Positions 47,062 to 59,577 of a stretch of DNA of 64,000 nucleotides are shown here, in pieces. Origin of the DNA: Bolinopsis microptera (Eukaryota > Ctenophora > Tentaculata > Lobata > Bolinopsidae); NCBI RefSeq assembly GCF_026151205.1, contig NC_087078.1:10328675-10392674 (forward strand), written 5' to 3'. The position numbers were made by a program, and so were the translations under genes. The notes under the pieces are model-generated. The model was not told where the DNA came from. It saw nothing but the letters and a program-made list of their open reading frames with translations, and searched no databases. Position 1 is the stretch's first letter; the number at the start of each line of letters is the position of its first letter.

Positions 47062-48232
47062 GAGGTGTACCAGTTTATATGTACTGGTAAAGGTGTACCA
47101 GTTTATATGTAATGGTAAAGGTGTACCAGTTTATATGTACTGGTAGAGGTGTACCAGTTTATATGTACTGGTAGAGGTGTACCAGTTTACATGTACTGGT
47201 AGAGGTGTACCAGTGTATATGTACTGGTAGAGGTGTACCAGTTTATATGTACTGGTAGAGGTGTACCAGTTTATATGTACTGGTAGAGGTGTACCAGTTT
47301 ATATGTACTGGTAGAGGTGTACCAGTTTATATGTACTGGTAGAGGTGTACCAGTTTATATGTACTGGTAGAGGTGTACCAGTTTATATGTACTGGTAGAG
47401 GTGTACCAGTTTATATGTACTGGTAGGGGTGTACCAGTGTATATGTACTGGCAGAGGTGTACCAGTTTATATGTACTGGTAGAGGTGTACCAGTTTATAT
47501 GTACTGGTAGAGGTGTACCAGTTTATATGTACTGGTAGAGGTGTACCAGTTTATATGTACTGGTAGAGGTGTACCAGTTTATCTGGACTGGTAGAGGTGT
47601 ACCAGTTTATATGTACTGGTAGAGGTGTACCAGTTTACATGTACTGGTAGAGGTGTACCAGTTTATATGTACTGGTAGAGGTGTACCAGTTTATATGTAA
47701 TGGTAAAGGTGTACCAGTGTATATAATGTACTAGTAGAGGTGTACCAGTTTATATGTACTGGTAGAGGTGTACCAGTTTATATGTACTGGTAGAGGTGTA
47801 CCAGTTTATATGTACTGGTAGGGGTGTACCAGTTTATATGTACTGGTAGAGGTGTACCAGTTTATATGTACTGGTAGAGGTGTACCAGTTTATATGTACT
47901 GGTAGAGGTGTACCAGTTTATATGTACTGGTAGAGGTGTACCAGTTTATATGTACTGGTAGAGGTGTACCAGTTTATATGTACTGGTAAAGGTGTACCAG
48001 TTTATATGTTCTGGTAAAGGTGTACCAGTTTATATGTACTGGTAGAGGTGTACCAGTTTATATGTACTGGTAGAGGTGTACCAGTTTATATGTACTGGTA
48101 GAGGTGTACCAGTTTATATGTACTGGTAAAGGTGTACCAGTTTATATGTTCTGGTAAAGGTGTACCAGTTTATATGTACTGGTAGAGGTGTACCAGTTTA
48201 TATGTACTGGTAGAGGTGTACCAGTTTATACT
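47062..48232 (+). repeat. 28-bp minisatellite with internal hairpin, about 42 units
   Basis: Unit AGGTGTACCAGTTTATATGT ACTGGTAG. Each unit contains TACCAGT and its complement ACTGGTA around TTATATGT, so every unit can fold. Point variants (GTAAAG, GTAGGG, GTTCTGG) occur in a patterned way; the block from about 47970 to 48080 is repeated at 48110-48210, indicating higher-order duplication. Confidence 0.9.
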
Positions 48233-48698
48233 TTTATATGTACTTCGAGATGAGTTCTGAGATAAACCTTTTATCTGCTGTAATATTACTAGACTTACCT
48301 GGAAGCAACATATCTGCAGAGGATGCAACTGTTGGCGGATCTAAAAATCTTTACGATGCAATGAAGCAACGCTAAATTTTTAAATAGTTCACATACCATA
48401 CGTTTATTAATTTCCAGACTTCATACACTCAACAAGCATATATAATTAACTTCAATTAAGTTAAAAATCTTCATTATTTCACTTTTATGGGGGCTGGTAG
48501 TAGCTTGGAAAATCGAAAGATTGCAGTTACAATCCCCGTCATTACATATGCCATCAATCCCTAGGGTGTGCTAACGTCTTCATTTCCATGGTTGTCTCGA
48601 CCTCAAGCCGATGATCTGGAACCCATCCTTGAGGGTTCGATGAGAGGCCCCTGCCAAAAGTTACTGAAAGTGAATCTTCAGTACACATACATTGGAGT

Positions 48699-49210
48699 GT
48701 ACCTTACAAGACATATTTATAACGTACGAAATGTGGCGGTTTTCCGAAAATTTCGCCATATTTTCGGACCGCCAAAATTTCGGTCGTCGTAATAGAATCC
48801 GTCGCATTATCTTTTAGCTTATTTCAATGACTGTGCCTTCACTGCTTTATTTTGTTTCTTAAAAGTAATATCAAGTAAAATAAATAAATAAATTCTGGCA
48901 TCTTGGGACAAATTATCACCACACCAATGACGAATTGAATGTCAAGCAATACAGTTTAAATTTGCATTAAAATACACGTATGTGCTAACATGAAAGTCTT
49001 ACAGTCTTAATACAGACTAAGTTTGAACATGATTTTGCCGAATTTCAGAAATTTCCTTACTGCTTACTGTCACAAAAAATGATGAAAAATACCCTTATTT
49101 TCTGTGACGTCCGAAATTTGACGGTTTTTGTTCAATTTCGCCATATTTTCGGACCGCCAAAATTTCGGTCGTCGCAAATTGGTCCGCCACAAAAAAGTCT
49201 TGTAAGGTAC
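48699..49210. mobile_element. Terminal-inverted-repeat element, TACCTTACAAGAC ends
   Basis: GTACCTTACAAGAC at 48699 and GTCTTGTAAGGTAC ending at 49210 are perfect inverted repeats. Subterminal blocks TTTCGCCATATTTTCGGACCG occur near both ends. The interior is non-coding. The target duplication is not clear. Confidence 0.7.
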
Positions 49211-50092
49211 TGTAAACGACGTCAATTTATTTTTCCAGAAACTGAGAAACCCTTACCGTAAAGTGTAAACTACTAAGTAAAACATTGGTATACAAGAGAG
49301 AATTAAAACTTTTAAAGTTTGGTGGACATAATATCCTGACCTAACAGTAGAGGAAACTGAAATGGTTACAAAAATAGAACAGTTTTGGCATCTTAAAAGA
49401 ATGTATGTTTTTCTTTTAAAAATAGTTGTTGAGATCATGAGATATGAATGATCTACACGAATAAATTAAAAAATAAAGTAATATGTGTGCGATTTCTGAG
49501 TGTTCATTAATAACTTTAAAAGCTGTGTAATGTGAACGATTAAGTTCTAAAACGTCCCATTAATAGGGATAAGATCAAAGATACAGACAAAAGACTAACA
49601 ATCTTTAAAACTGAAAGCCGTTTGGATGAACTTAACCCTGCTTTGACGGCAAAATGAACCTTTTATTGAAACAGTCATTTCATCGAAAATAAATAAAAAT
49701 GTAACTAATTGTTTAAAATTTTTCACAGAAATTGGTCATTTCGCTGTCGTAACACGGTCCCCTATAAGTTAAATCACACGACTATTCGAACACTTTAAAC
49801 ACCACAAAACTCAACTAAAAACTCTAAAAACTCCTTACTCGGTCAATTGTTTCAGCGACAGATCACACGTGGTCCCCTCAAGTCTGCCAGCCAATAGTTC
49901 AGTCTGCAGTGCTCATTAATACTAACAGTCGTGTAATAAATTTAAAATAACTCAAACAAATTTATCATTGTTACTACCCAGCTAACATCTCGGCTGAAAC
50001 AGAGCTGCAAAACCTCACTCCAGTGATTACTAGTGATTACCTCTGTGCCTCAGTGCACAAAACTGCATATAATCTGATCACGTGGCACTGAG
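49211..50092. other. Gene-free stretch
   Basis: AT-rich sequence with short ORFs only; nothing recognised. Confidence 0.35.
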
Positions 50093-50160
50093 CCAGTAAC
50101 ACGTGGCACTGAGCCAGCATCACGTGGCACTGAGCCAGCATCACGTGGCACTGAGCCAGC
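50093..50160 (+). repeat. 21-bp tandem repeat
   Basis: ACGTGGCACTGAGCCAGCATC repeated about three and a half times, starting from a unit ending in AGTAAC. Confidence 0.8.
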
Positions 50161-52436
50161 CCTCTGATTGGTTCAAATGTTGCAACACAACTAGTTATAA
50201 TCATCAATGTGTACCATTTGTATAACAACGAAAGAGGATAATTTAGATTAAACACTACCTTAACGTAACAACAAGATATTATAAGACTAGAGGAGATAAT
50301 TTTATTATTCAAAGAGTGGGAAGGGCTCGGATTCACAAACACTGACATTTAAAATTCAAACTGCTGCTGGTTAATAATATATATAATTACATATCTTAAT
50401 AATACTAACTGTGGTAATATCACAGTTCCAAGATCAGTAATGTGATGTTCCCACCACAATTCAAAAACAGGATTGCATGATCAGGTGGCTGGTGGATTCT
50501 GGTGCGTAAGAGCAATTAACCAATTATCAGCCTTTAATCAAACTCCAGAATCCACATCTATAACATCGATAATTAATGCTAAAGTTAGCTTCTCGGCTGA
50601 GCTGCTAGCCATGAACCCTGCAGTATGAGGGGTTGTTCACACATTAATAAGTAAAGCCAAGGGGGAGGGAGGGGGTTCTAAATGATTACGTCTAATATGA
50701 CGTGTAAAACTCATTACGAAAGGGGGTAAAATAATTGAAACGATTCGGAATATATATAATAGTTTATGATGTACTCTGAAGAAACCAAAAACTTATACTT
50801 TTTGTAATTGGTCCATAAACATTAAACAGGTATAATTAGAGGTATAATCAGTGACGTAATCTGAGATAATATCATGAATATTATCAAAGACACAAAGATG
50901 TATTATAATCCAGAATACCAGAGATATTATCCAGATACCAGAGATATTATCCGGAACATCTAAAGCCCTCCTCGTCTGGTCAAACAGCTCAAGCAAAGGC
51001 AGTCCGGCGTTCGAAGGCCTGAAATATCAACCGTAAAACCTTATCGTAATTTATTATTATTCAGTTATTTGTCATTATCATTTATCATTAGTATCTCTGA
51101 ACTGTAACCTTTCTACACTCAATGAGAGCCATCAGCCAGTCGGCAACTGATTTCTATTGTAATTCTATTCAACAGCAAAATAAAGATTCGATTGTAATCC
51201 ACTTATAATTTTATAGTTACATTCATAATAAATGAATACTGATTTAATTTATTATATTCTATTACACGCTCCGAATTTAAAAACATACCCAACGAACAGA
51301 TACATTTATTTAATACGGAAAAACTAAAAAGTATGCTCGTTTTGTAGCAGAAGCAGTATACTGCTACAAATTCGTACATAACACAAGTCCTCTATCCTTG
51401 TGTAATGTTAAATGTATATATTGTGTTGTACTGTGTTGGACAAGCCTCATAATGCATAACCATCATAATATTTAAATTAAATTATTCAAGTTTAAGTTAC
51501 GTTATTCATGAGCAGTGAGCACCAGTTTACAGTACATAACTAAGCGGTTTACAGGGTGCAGTAAGTGAGCAATACCCATTACCCAATTAGTGTTTTCCTT
51601 TTGTTAGTTGTACTATCTAATTCTAATCAGTGCACGCACATTCTCTGTACCCGGCCGGAGAGCTGTTCAGATTTAAAATGTACATTTATTAACACAATAT
51701 TTTAAAGACAGTTTTGGTGGAATTTGTTGATACAATCTCTTAATATTTATGACAATCTATTTATTTATTTATTTGTGTGTAGGTTGCGTGTTAAAAATGC
51801 AGCTGTTGTTTATCAGCTAGTTTATCGTTCCGTTTGCTGCTTCCGCTCCGTGTACTTCGCCTTTGCGGTGAAATTGGTTTGGCCACGATACGGTCACTAT
51901 AGGCCGTATGGAGTCCACTATTATAGGCCGTAAAACGTTAACTGAGGTACTAGCAAAACTGCGCATTTTGCTTTAGAAACACACTGTTTTTAGAGATTTT
52001 ACCGGCTTATCCTCAAAAATCACCTACTTTGTTCAATTTTAGGGAGGGGCGCCAAAAGGGGAAGGGGTGCCAACAGGGGGCGCTCTTTCGGCGGGGGCGC
52101 CAACTGGCAACGTTACGTCGCTGTACAGAGGCCGTATGGTGTCCACTATAGGCCATAAAGTGGCCGTATAGAGGCCCTAGTGACCAACCCTAATATCCCA
52201 ATTTCCCACCTATGCGTGTGTAGACTGTAGCTAGCCTTTGCGTGTGTACGCCGTATACATTACTATACAAGTATACTGTGGCGGATGAGTCATTTGATGT
52301 ATTGGAGGATAAACTGAATCTGACCCAATCCCAGAAGAAAATTCAGGATATTCAGAATTTCGATATGTTATTATATCACAGCTTACCGTACGAAACTGAT
52401 GTTAGGCGAGTATTCTGTCAGAAGTTATTTAACATT
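50161..52436. other. Gene-free stretch with decayed MITE ends
   Basis: Holds a degenerate GGGGTTGTTCACACATTA Harbinger-like end near 50630 and, near 52040-52125, G-rich sequence ending GCAACGTTACGTCGCTG that resembles the hAT MITE of 40861-41224. A short direct repeat (GAGATATTATCC) lies near 50930. No gene is supported. Confidence 0.4.
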
Positions 52437-52630
52437 AATTCTGCAGTTTTCTGACAAAAGCGCTTAAAGACCACTCAAAAATCCGAGGTTTTTAAGCACT
52501 TTTGACAAATTTTGGCATTTTAAACGGTTCTAAGCGATTGGTTCTTATGGTTTCTGATGGTTTTCAAGGATAGTTCTTGACCCAAAAAAGAAATTTGGGT
52601 TAAGGAATTCGGAATTTCAAAAATGGTCTT
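52437..52630 (+). repeat. Dispersed repeat family R1 member, interrupted
   Basis: Begins CTGCAGTTTTCTGACAAAAG and runs to TTTCAAAAATGGTCTT, where a TIR element is inserted. The family's continuation (TTGTCAGAAAAGG...) resumes at about 53516. Confidence 0.7.
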
Positions 52631-53509
52631 TACCTTACTCGGGATTATTATAACCGGGATAAAGTGGTGGGTTTTGGAAGATTCCGCCATATTTTTCCCG
52701 GTCAAAAATTTTACCAGTCATAAAAAACCCGCCGACTCAGATTATGGGGTTCAAAGGGGGTGGTGATTATCATATTTTACCTGAAGTCTCATATGTGCTA
52801 AAGAAGACTTTTGAAGCAGTGGATGGAGGGCTGTAACTTTATTGGCGGTTGCTACCATAATTTCGTTATAAAAATCACAATTTGGTTATAGAAATCAGAT
52901 TTCAGGGTGGACCGTGATTCTCACTTTTCTTGCCCATGAAGTGAGTAAACTGTGCCACTATTTCATGGTCCACGGTGGATTGATTACAGGAGCAGTTGAA
53001 GATGCAAAGCCAAGAAGTTCCCCAATACCAAGCGGTGGGCAGGAAATTAAGCTCCGGCTGACCTTCAGAGCAGTAGCCCCATTAGCGGACAAGTCTTGTT
53101 AAGACAACAATACAACTTCGAATTTGACGGTCAGCAGCAGGGGGATATCAATAATGATAATGGAGGGGACATTAGCGATAATGAGAATGAGAATACGCTT
53201 TAATGAAGATTTGACTTATTATTGCTATAGATTTATTTTCCTTTAAATACTAGACGTGTCTTTGTTTCTATTTCTGAGTAATATCAGTAACTGTAAATTG
53301 AAATAACTTCTTTAACAAGTAACAAAAACAGAAATTTCGGTTGAAAATTTGTTGACCTCTGAAAAAAAAACTTGAAAGGTCGGCCACCGGTAAATACATG
53401 ACCGGGATAATTTGGCGGGTTTTGAATTTGGGAAAGTCCGCCATATTTTTCCCGGTTATTAATTTTCCCAGTCATAAATTAACCCGCTATAATATTCCCG
53501 AGTAAGGTA
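52631..53509. mobile_element. Terminal-inverted-repeat element, TACCTTACTCGGG ends
   Basis: TACCTTACTCGGG at 52631 and CCCGAGTAAGGTA ending at 53509 are perfect inverted repeats, with subterminal TCCGCCATATTTTTCCCGGT in both halves. It interrupts an R1 repeat. Its first eight bases equal those of the element at 48699, which also has a CGCCATATTTTC subterminal block, so the two are probably one superfamily. The interior has no recognisable transposase. Confidence 0.7.
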
Positions 53510-53545
53510 AGCAGATTTGTCAGAAAAGGAAAGAATTGTACGTGA

Positions 53546-55336
53546 GTTTTTCTTCCATTAAGCACTAAGCAGATCTAAAGCTATTTTTACGTGTAAGTCT
53601 GTGATGTAAATAGTAATATAAGGCATGTTCACTAAAACAGCCACCTCAATATACATACTTTTACTTTTACAAAATGATAAGACTAACATTTCACGTATTG
53701 TGCATCATGTTATAAGTCTCAATTTTCATAAAAGGCAACGTTATATAATAGAGATACGTTTACTTTTTTCAAGAAAATTAAATAAAGAAAATTAAAGGAC
53801 AGTTCTTGAATCTTGTCCAAAAAAAAATGAATTTGGGTTTTAAAGTATTCAGAGTATTCAGAATATTCATAATTTCGATTTTGATGAACAGTAAGATGTG
53901 GATTGTGGAAGGCTGTGTTGCTAGACGGTGCATTAAGTTGGAAAATAACTGAATATGGACGCCAACGACATTGCTTTCTCAAGGGTAAGAGAAGTTCATC
54001 GGTATTGGGTAAGAATGTATTCAAGTATTATAATATGAGTTTTCGGACGTTATCTGTATTACTATTTTGGAGACAATTACATACTATATATTATTATTTA
54101 AATATTAATTACATGCTATATTATATTTTCGATTATTTTTACACTTCTCGCAATTATCATTTTACTTCTAGGTGAAAATTATATTATTGAGACTATTGTC
54201 AGCCATAAAAGTCCTGTTTTGGAGGTTATCCTTTGTAATTATATCACTGTCCAACACTTTTTAGCATGTATAATACATTTCGGCCCATTTGATATGTTTG
54301 TTCGGTTTACTGTACATTTGTATATATTAGCTATTTTGTAAAGTTTCAAATCAAATCAAATCATATTTATGACAATCTAGCGCGGAATAATTACGGACAA
54401 TTCCAATTTCATGTAACTATATTTCTATATCCCACGGACTGAAGATACCCTTGTAGTACTGTTAGAATTTCCTCAGAACATTTGACTGCTCGCAAATCTT
54501 CTAAACGGTTAAAAATAAGAACTGTTATTTGAGGGCCGGGGGGGGGGCTATCAGTTTATCAGGGTTATCTTTCAGTTCAACAACCTTGAAAACTTATCAT
54601 AGTTTAGTAAGACTACTTTTTAAAAATTGATTCAAGTCTGTGAATATAATTTTCTTAAGATTAAAAAATAATCTTAAGTTGCTATTAGGAATTGCTATAA
54701 CATTGTATAATATTGCGAGTTGGGCAGCAATAAAGCATTATAGATCACATCACTATGATGGGGTGATCTGCTCAGTGTTAAGTTACTGCTCGTGTATATA
54801 ATGTGTCCTCTTTATAGAACCGTGAATTGTATGAGCACTGAGAATGTGACCGGTTGGAGAAGTGGCGAAGTGGAGAAGTACAATCTTATATAGATCTAAA
54901 GGACAATAAAAGTTGCTGTATAGTTGAACAATGGAAACAATAAAGCACAGGTTAGATCTCAATAAGAGTTATTGATTTCTTGTTTCAGTTCCTCACAGGA
55001 AAACGTGTGCAACATTTCACATGCCAATGTGTAGACGGTACAGTACACTGTTGCAAACAAATGATAGGAATTAACTAACTAGCTTGTTAGCTTTACGAGA
55101 ATAACAGAACAAATATCATTCCAGTTTTATTAATCTCAAAGTTCCCCCCTCTAGTTTCACCATGGCTTCACCCACCTAATTTCACCCTCCTTGTTATAAA
55201 CGACTGGTTCAAAAACTTCAATGATCCAGAAACCATCTCACTAACTGTTACCTATCAGAATACAGACTGTTTAGGGCAGCTCTAATCATTTAATTAATTA
55301 GTTAATCCATGGAAACTCACAGTTTCGAGCAATATA
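53546..55336. other. Gene-free stretch with a partial R1 repeat
   Basis: A partial R1 copy is at about 53790-53890. A G-run lies near 54538. Sequence at 55110-55336 (ATCATTCCAGTTTTAT; CTATCAGAATACAGACTGTT; TCACAGTTTCGAGCAAT) is repeated in rearranged order at 56660-56830. No gene is supported. Confidence 0.45.
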
Positions 55337-55888
55337 CAGGGTGAGTTGAAAATAGTGTGTAGAATGTACACTCATCTCTTCTAAATGATCCCTAGAACAT
55401 ATCCTGAAAGTTTCAGGGTGATTTCTCAAAAAATGTATGAGAAGATAGATTTTTAGACTCGATTTTCAGGGCACGCGATCAAAAATCGCTCGCGCAATAC
55501 AATTACCACACACGCGCTGACCTTTGACCGGCATTAATTTCGGCTAGGAACGATATTTTTCCACGGGATCAAAAGCATCTGATAGATATTGCTCCCCTCT
55601 ATCAGAAACAACTAAAAAGTCGATTTTGAGAACATTTCCACGAAGACCCCCCGCCCCCTTAATACAGTCAAGTCGGCTATAGACAATTGTCTTACACGTT
55701 ATCAACATGTCCTATCAACAATAAAGGACAATGGGTTGAGCAAATTAATACTTATTAAGTATTTTTATTGCATTATTATAATATTTAAATATTTTCATTA
55801 CCTAAATATGCAAAAATTAAGTGGAAATTTCATTTGTCAAAAAAATTAGAGCCATTTACTTTCTACACACTATTTTCAACTCACCCTG
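55337..55888. mobile_element. 552-bp TA-flanked inverted-repeat element (mariner-like MITE)
   Basis: CAGGGTGAGTTGAAAATAGT GTGTAGAA and its complement at 55861-55888 form perfect 28-bp terminal repeats, each flanked by TA. A TA duplication and CAGGGTG ends fit Tc1/mariner. No transposase frame is present. Confidence 0.8.
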
Positions 55889-56093
55889 TATTATATACCA
55901 TCCATTGTCATGAGCACACGAATGTAAAATAACTGAGTTCAGAGTTGCTAATTAGATATTAGTGGTGGATGGTACAACAGTTTATTATAAGAAAAACTCG
56001 AAACAATTTAATATGTCCCTCATTTGAAGTGTGCAGCCAAACTTAGATGAGTAACAATTGTTTTAAGGTGTTTAAAACTCATGGAACAGACGT

Positions 56094-56290
56094 TTCTGCA
56101 GTTTTCTGACAAATCGGAGGTTTTTAAGCACTTTTGACAAATATTTGCATTTTTAGCGGTCTAAAAGGAGATTTTTGAGGGCAGCGATTGGTTCTAATGC
56201 TCTAATGGTGTCTGGCGGTTTTCAAGGATAGTTCTTGAACCAAAAATGAAATTTGGGTTAAAAAATTCAGAATTTCAAAAATTGTCAGAA
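56094..56290 (+). repeat. Dispersed repeat family R1 member
   Basis: GCAGTTTTCTGACAAATCGG ... AATTCAGAATTTCAAAAATTG, matching the 52437 copy along its length with indels. Confidence 0.65.
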
Positions 56291-56659
56291 ACCGGCAGAA
56301 TTGTACAATGTACATTGTAATTGTACTTGATTTTTACTTTCATTCAGCAGATCAAAAGCTATGTTTAGGTGTAAATCTGTTATGTAAACAGTAAAGCTAA
56401 ACACTACAAATTACAATATACTTCAAAGGAATCACATAATCTGAAGAAAGTATGTACACGCATAAGAGTACACACTGAAACAGCCACCTAAATATAAAAC
56501 ATAGTATAGTTGTACATAGTTGTACATAGTTGTACATAGTTTCTATGTCCATTACTCAGATTACTCGACTTCGACTTAAAGCGCCTTCAACGTCCAAACA
56601 GAGATAGTTTTTTCCAAATCTATCTATCCAGCATTAGTTTTTAATCTCCTTGCTAGGAT

Positions 56660-56830
56660 ATACCCCATCTCACTAAGTGTTATCTATCAGAATACAGGTG
56701 TGTTTAGGGCAGCTCTAACCATTTAATTAATTAGTTAATTAGTTAATCGATGGAAACTCACAGTTTCGAACAATGCAATATATTATCATTCCAGTTTTAT
56801 CCTCAAATTTCCCCATTCTAGTTTTTGCCT
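56660..56830 (+). repeat. Direct repeat of the 55110-55336 region
   Basis: CCATCTCACTAA.TGTTA.CTATCAGAATACAG...CACAGTTTCGA.CAAT repeats 55233-55336. A following ATCATTCCAGTTTTAT block matches 55116. TTAATTAATTAGTTAAT is expanded here. Confidence 0.65.
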
Positions 56831-56854
56831 CCCAATTCCCAGTCCCAGTTAAGC

Positions 56855-57075
56855 AGTTAAAGACCACTCAAAAATCCGTGATTTTAAGCACTTTTGACAC
56901 ATTTTTGACAAATTTCGGTATTTTAAGCGGTTCCTCAAGGAAGTTTCTGGGGCCAGCGATTGGTTCTAATAAGTTTCGATTGTTTTCAGCGATAGTTCTT
57001 GACCCAATTTGGCTTAAGAATTCAGAGTTTCAAAAATGTTTTTTAAGCACATTTTGTAAGAAAACGGCAGAACAA
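56855..57075 (+). repeat. Dispersed repeat family R1 member
   Basis: Contains TTAAAGACCACTCAAAAATCCG, TTTTAAGCACTTTTGACA, GCGATTGGTTCTAAT and GATAGTTCTTGACCCAA in family order; the end TTTTGTAAGAAAACGGCAGAA is retained. Confidence 0.65.
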
Positions 57076-57940
57076 GATGTATGTTGAGTAACACTTGGTT
57101 GTCAATTTTTACAAATTATATTTTTGAAAACTATAAGTTTCTTAGATTTTCCGGTCCTTTCTATTCAATCTTTTTTTGCACCTCATCGCTTCAGCAAACT
57201 TTAATTTAGCTTCACAATAAGCAATTTGCTTTAATAATTCATTAATAGAGATATGTTTCTACCTGATAAAATTAGGCCACGAAAGGCCTTAACAATATTC
57301 CAGAAAATATATCGATCACAGAACTGGACAAATAATTAACAAAAGTTCATTATATTTTAACGGTGGCACCAACTGAAAATACCTGAAAATACCTTATTAA
57401 AGATACCTGATAATACCTTCCACATTACTGTCAGGAAAGTATTGTCTGTAATCTAGTAAATTCCAGTTATATATTCCAGTCTCACTTTCCAGTAATTCTT
57501 AATGCATTCTGCAACTCATAACTCTAAACACTAAACACTATAACAGTTGCCGTATTATTAAGTTTCAATCTATGTTATATGATATACAAATAAAGCGTTA
57601 TTATTATTATTATTAAATTCTGTTATCTAGATCATTATGTTATCTATCATGTGCAAGTTATAGACCAATCTGTATGTATTTGTGACAGATAGGTCTGTGA
57701 TAATATTTAATTGTGTAGACTGTGTAGACTTATCTGTGTTTAAAGTCATACCGAGAAATAACAAAAAAGAGAAAATAGTAGACAGTACGAATGTATTTTT
57801 ACACACATTTCCCGGATATTTCCGAAGTGTGCAGAGAGAGAGGACACAGAGAGACATAGTCCCAGGCACTGGAATGGCAATGTCTTCATATTTCTGAATT
57901 CTGGAGGTCGGATAAAATTGATTGGTACTTTGATACTTGA
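57076..57940. other. Gene-free stretch
   Basis: AT-rich with a short (TTA)n run near 57600 and a repeated TGTGTAGACT. No gene is supported. Confidence 0.35.
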
Positions 57941-58030
57941 TAGTTGTGCCAGTAAATACCAGTAGTTGTGCCAGTAAATACCAGTAGTTGTGCCAGTAAA
58001 TACCAGTAGTTGTGCCAGTAAATACCAGTA
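57941..58030 (+). repeat. 22-bp tandem repeat, four units
   Basis: TAGTTGTGCCAGTAAATACCAG in four nearly perfect units. Confidence 0.9.
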
Positions 58031-58033
58031 CCT

Positions 58034-59027
58034 CTTTAGAAAGGACCCGAGTCCCGAGAGGAGCAAATTATTGTAGAGCACCCGTAATTGTGGTTGCTAT
58101 GGAGCAGTATTTAGGTTGCTATGGTACAATACGTTGGTAACCACGTCACGATATTATTGTTTCTGCCCGTAGTTACATTCCCGTTTAATGTAAAAATCAT
58201 TGACTCTGGTAAATTCATAGAACGGCAGCAATCATAGTAAGTCTACAACACTAATAATAATAATAAAATACAATTGCTCTAAGTCTTATAACAGGGGGGG
58301 GGGGGGGGGGGGGCAAAATTCAGCGTGCAACCAATAGCTCTGAGTTACCAATTGAAATAATTCTTTCTGGTATGACTTACTACCACCACGTCTTGTTCGA
58401 GGAATTTGTCAAATCGAAAAATATTCGTGTTCATTTTTTTCAAATGAAGGTTCATTTTTGCATTTATTTGATAGTTTGGATAGTCGTATCGAGCTAAATT
58501 TTATTGAATTGAGTTTGGCCATTTGAATTACGTTTGTCCTGAAAATATTAGAGTTGTAGCTTCTCAGCTTCTCAGATGACCGAGATATGAAGCATAACGA
58601 GTTTATTCATTACGTGTGATCAGGTGATTGGTTTACCTAATCACGTGATTAGATGACCCCGTTAACCACCCGTTAAACATTATGAGAATTGTTAAGGGTG
58701 TCCAATTAAGGTGTCGTGTCACGGTGTCACATAATCACCCAGTCAATTTTGTTAACGAGATACACAAAATGCTTGATAACTTCGTCGTTTCTAATCCGTT
58801 TTGCCTCATTTTTTCATCCCAAATGCAACATTTAATAAGTTATCGTCTCTGAAAAATTAGGCGTCCAGCATGTTCATAGAGAACAATATACCGGTGTTTT
58901 AATTTTGAACGGGCATGGTCTAAAATATTTAGGTAGGTACAGTATGCCATCTGCAAAGCAACAACTCTCAAATATATTAAAACACGGCGGAGGTATAATA
59001 AGACCCAAGGTTTGCACACTGACTTTT

Positions 59028-59059
<32 letters not shown>

Positions 59060-59577
59060 TGAATATTCAATATTTCGAAAGAAGAAATACTTACAGAAAT
59101 CTTGATCGCACGAAATGTCCGCCTGAAAGGTAGACATTCAGAGAAGGTTTATATCAGACAGGGTTATTGAAAATGACAAAGAATAAAATGGCGTCTGGAC
59201 TTGGGACCAGCTCATAGTACATTTCATTAATGCCCTCTGAAAACCATTCTGCTAGCTCAAATTATTTGTTATATAGTAGTGTTGAAAGTATTAAAACTAT
59301 ATATGTATTAATTCATGATGTCTCTGCCGACATAAGCGTGAAATGAAGCAAGAATCGGAATTATAAAGACATATGCAATCTGTTCGACATTGTGTTTGAC
59401 GCAGATTCTCTTACATTAACATATGTAAGGACAAATTGATTATTTATTACAAATCTGAGCAGAATTGTGGTGAGATTTATAGCGTGAGATTTGTCTGGTC
59501 CAAGTGGTACAGAGTGGGGTAAAACACCGGCTAAGATGATAAATTAACCGGGGTCCGCTGACTAATAACACTGTCTA
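58034..59577. other. Gene-free stretch with homopolymer runs
   Basis: Contains a G-run of about 20 at 58294-58314 and a C-run of about 30 at 59029-59059. No coding sequence is supported. It should include the 3' untranslated region of the gene to its right. Confidence 0.45.

Noticed and set aside
47062..48232. Regular 28-bp repeats resembling a CRISPR array
   Set aside because: The units are contiguous with no unique spacers, and the genome is animal. It is a minisatellite.
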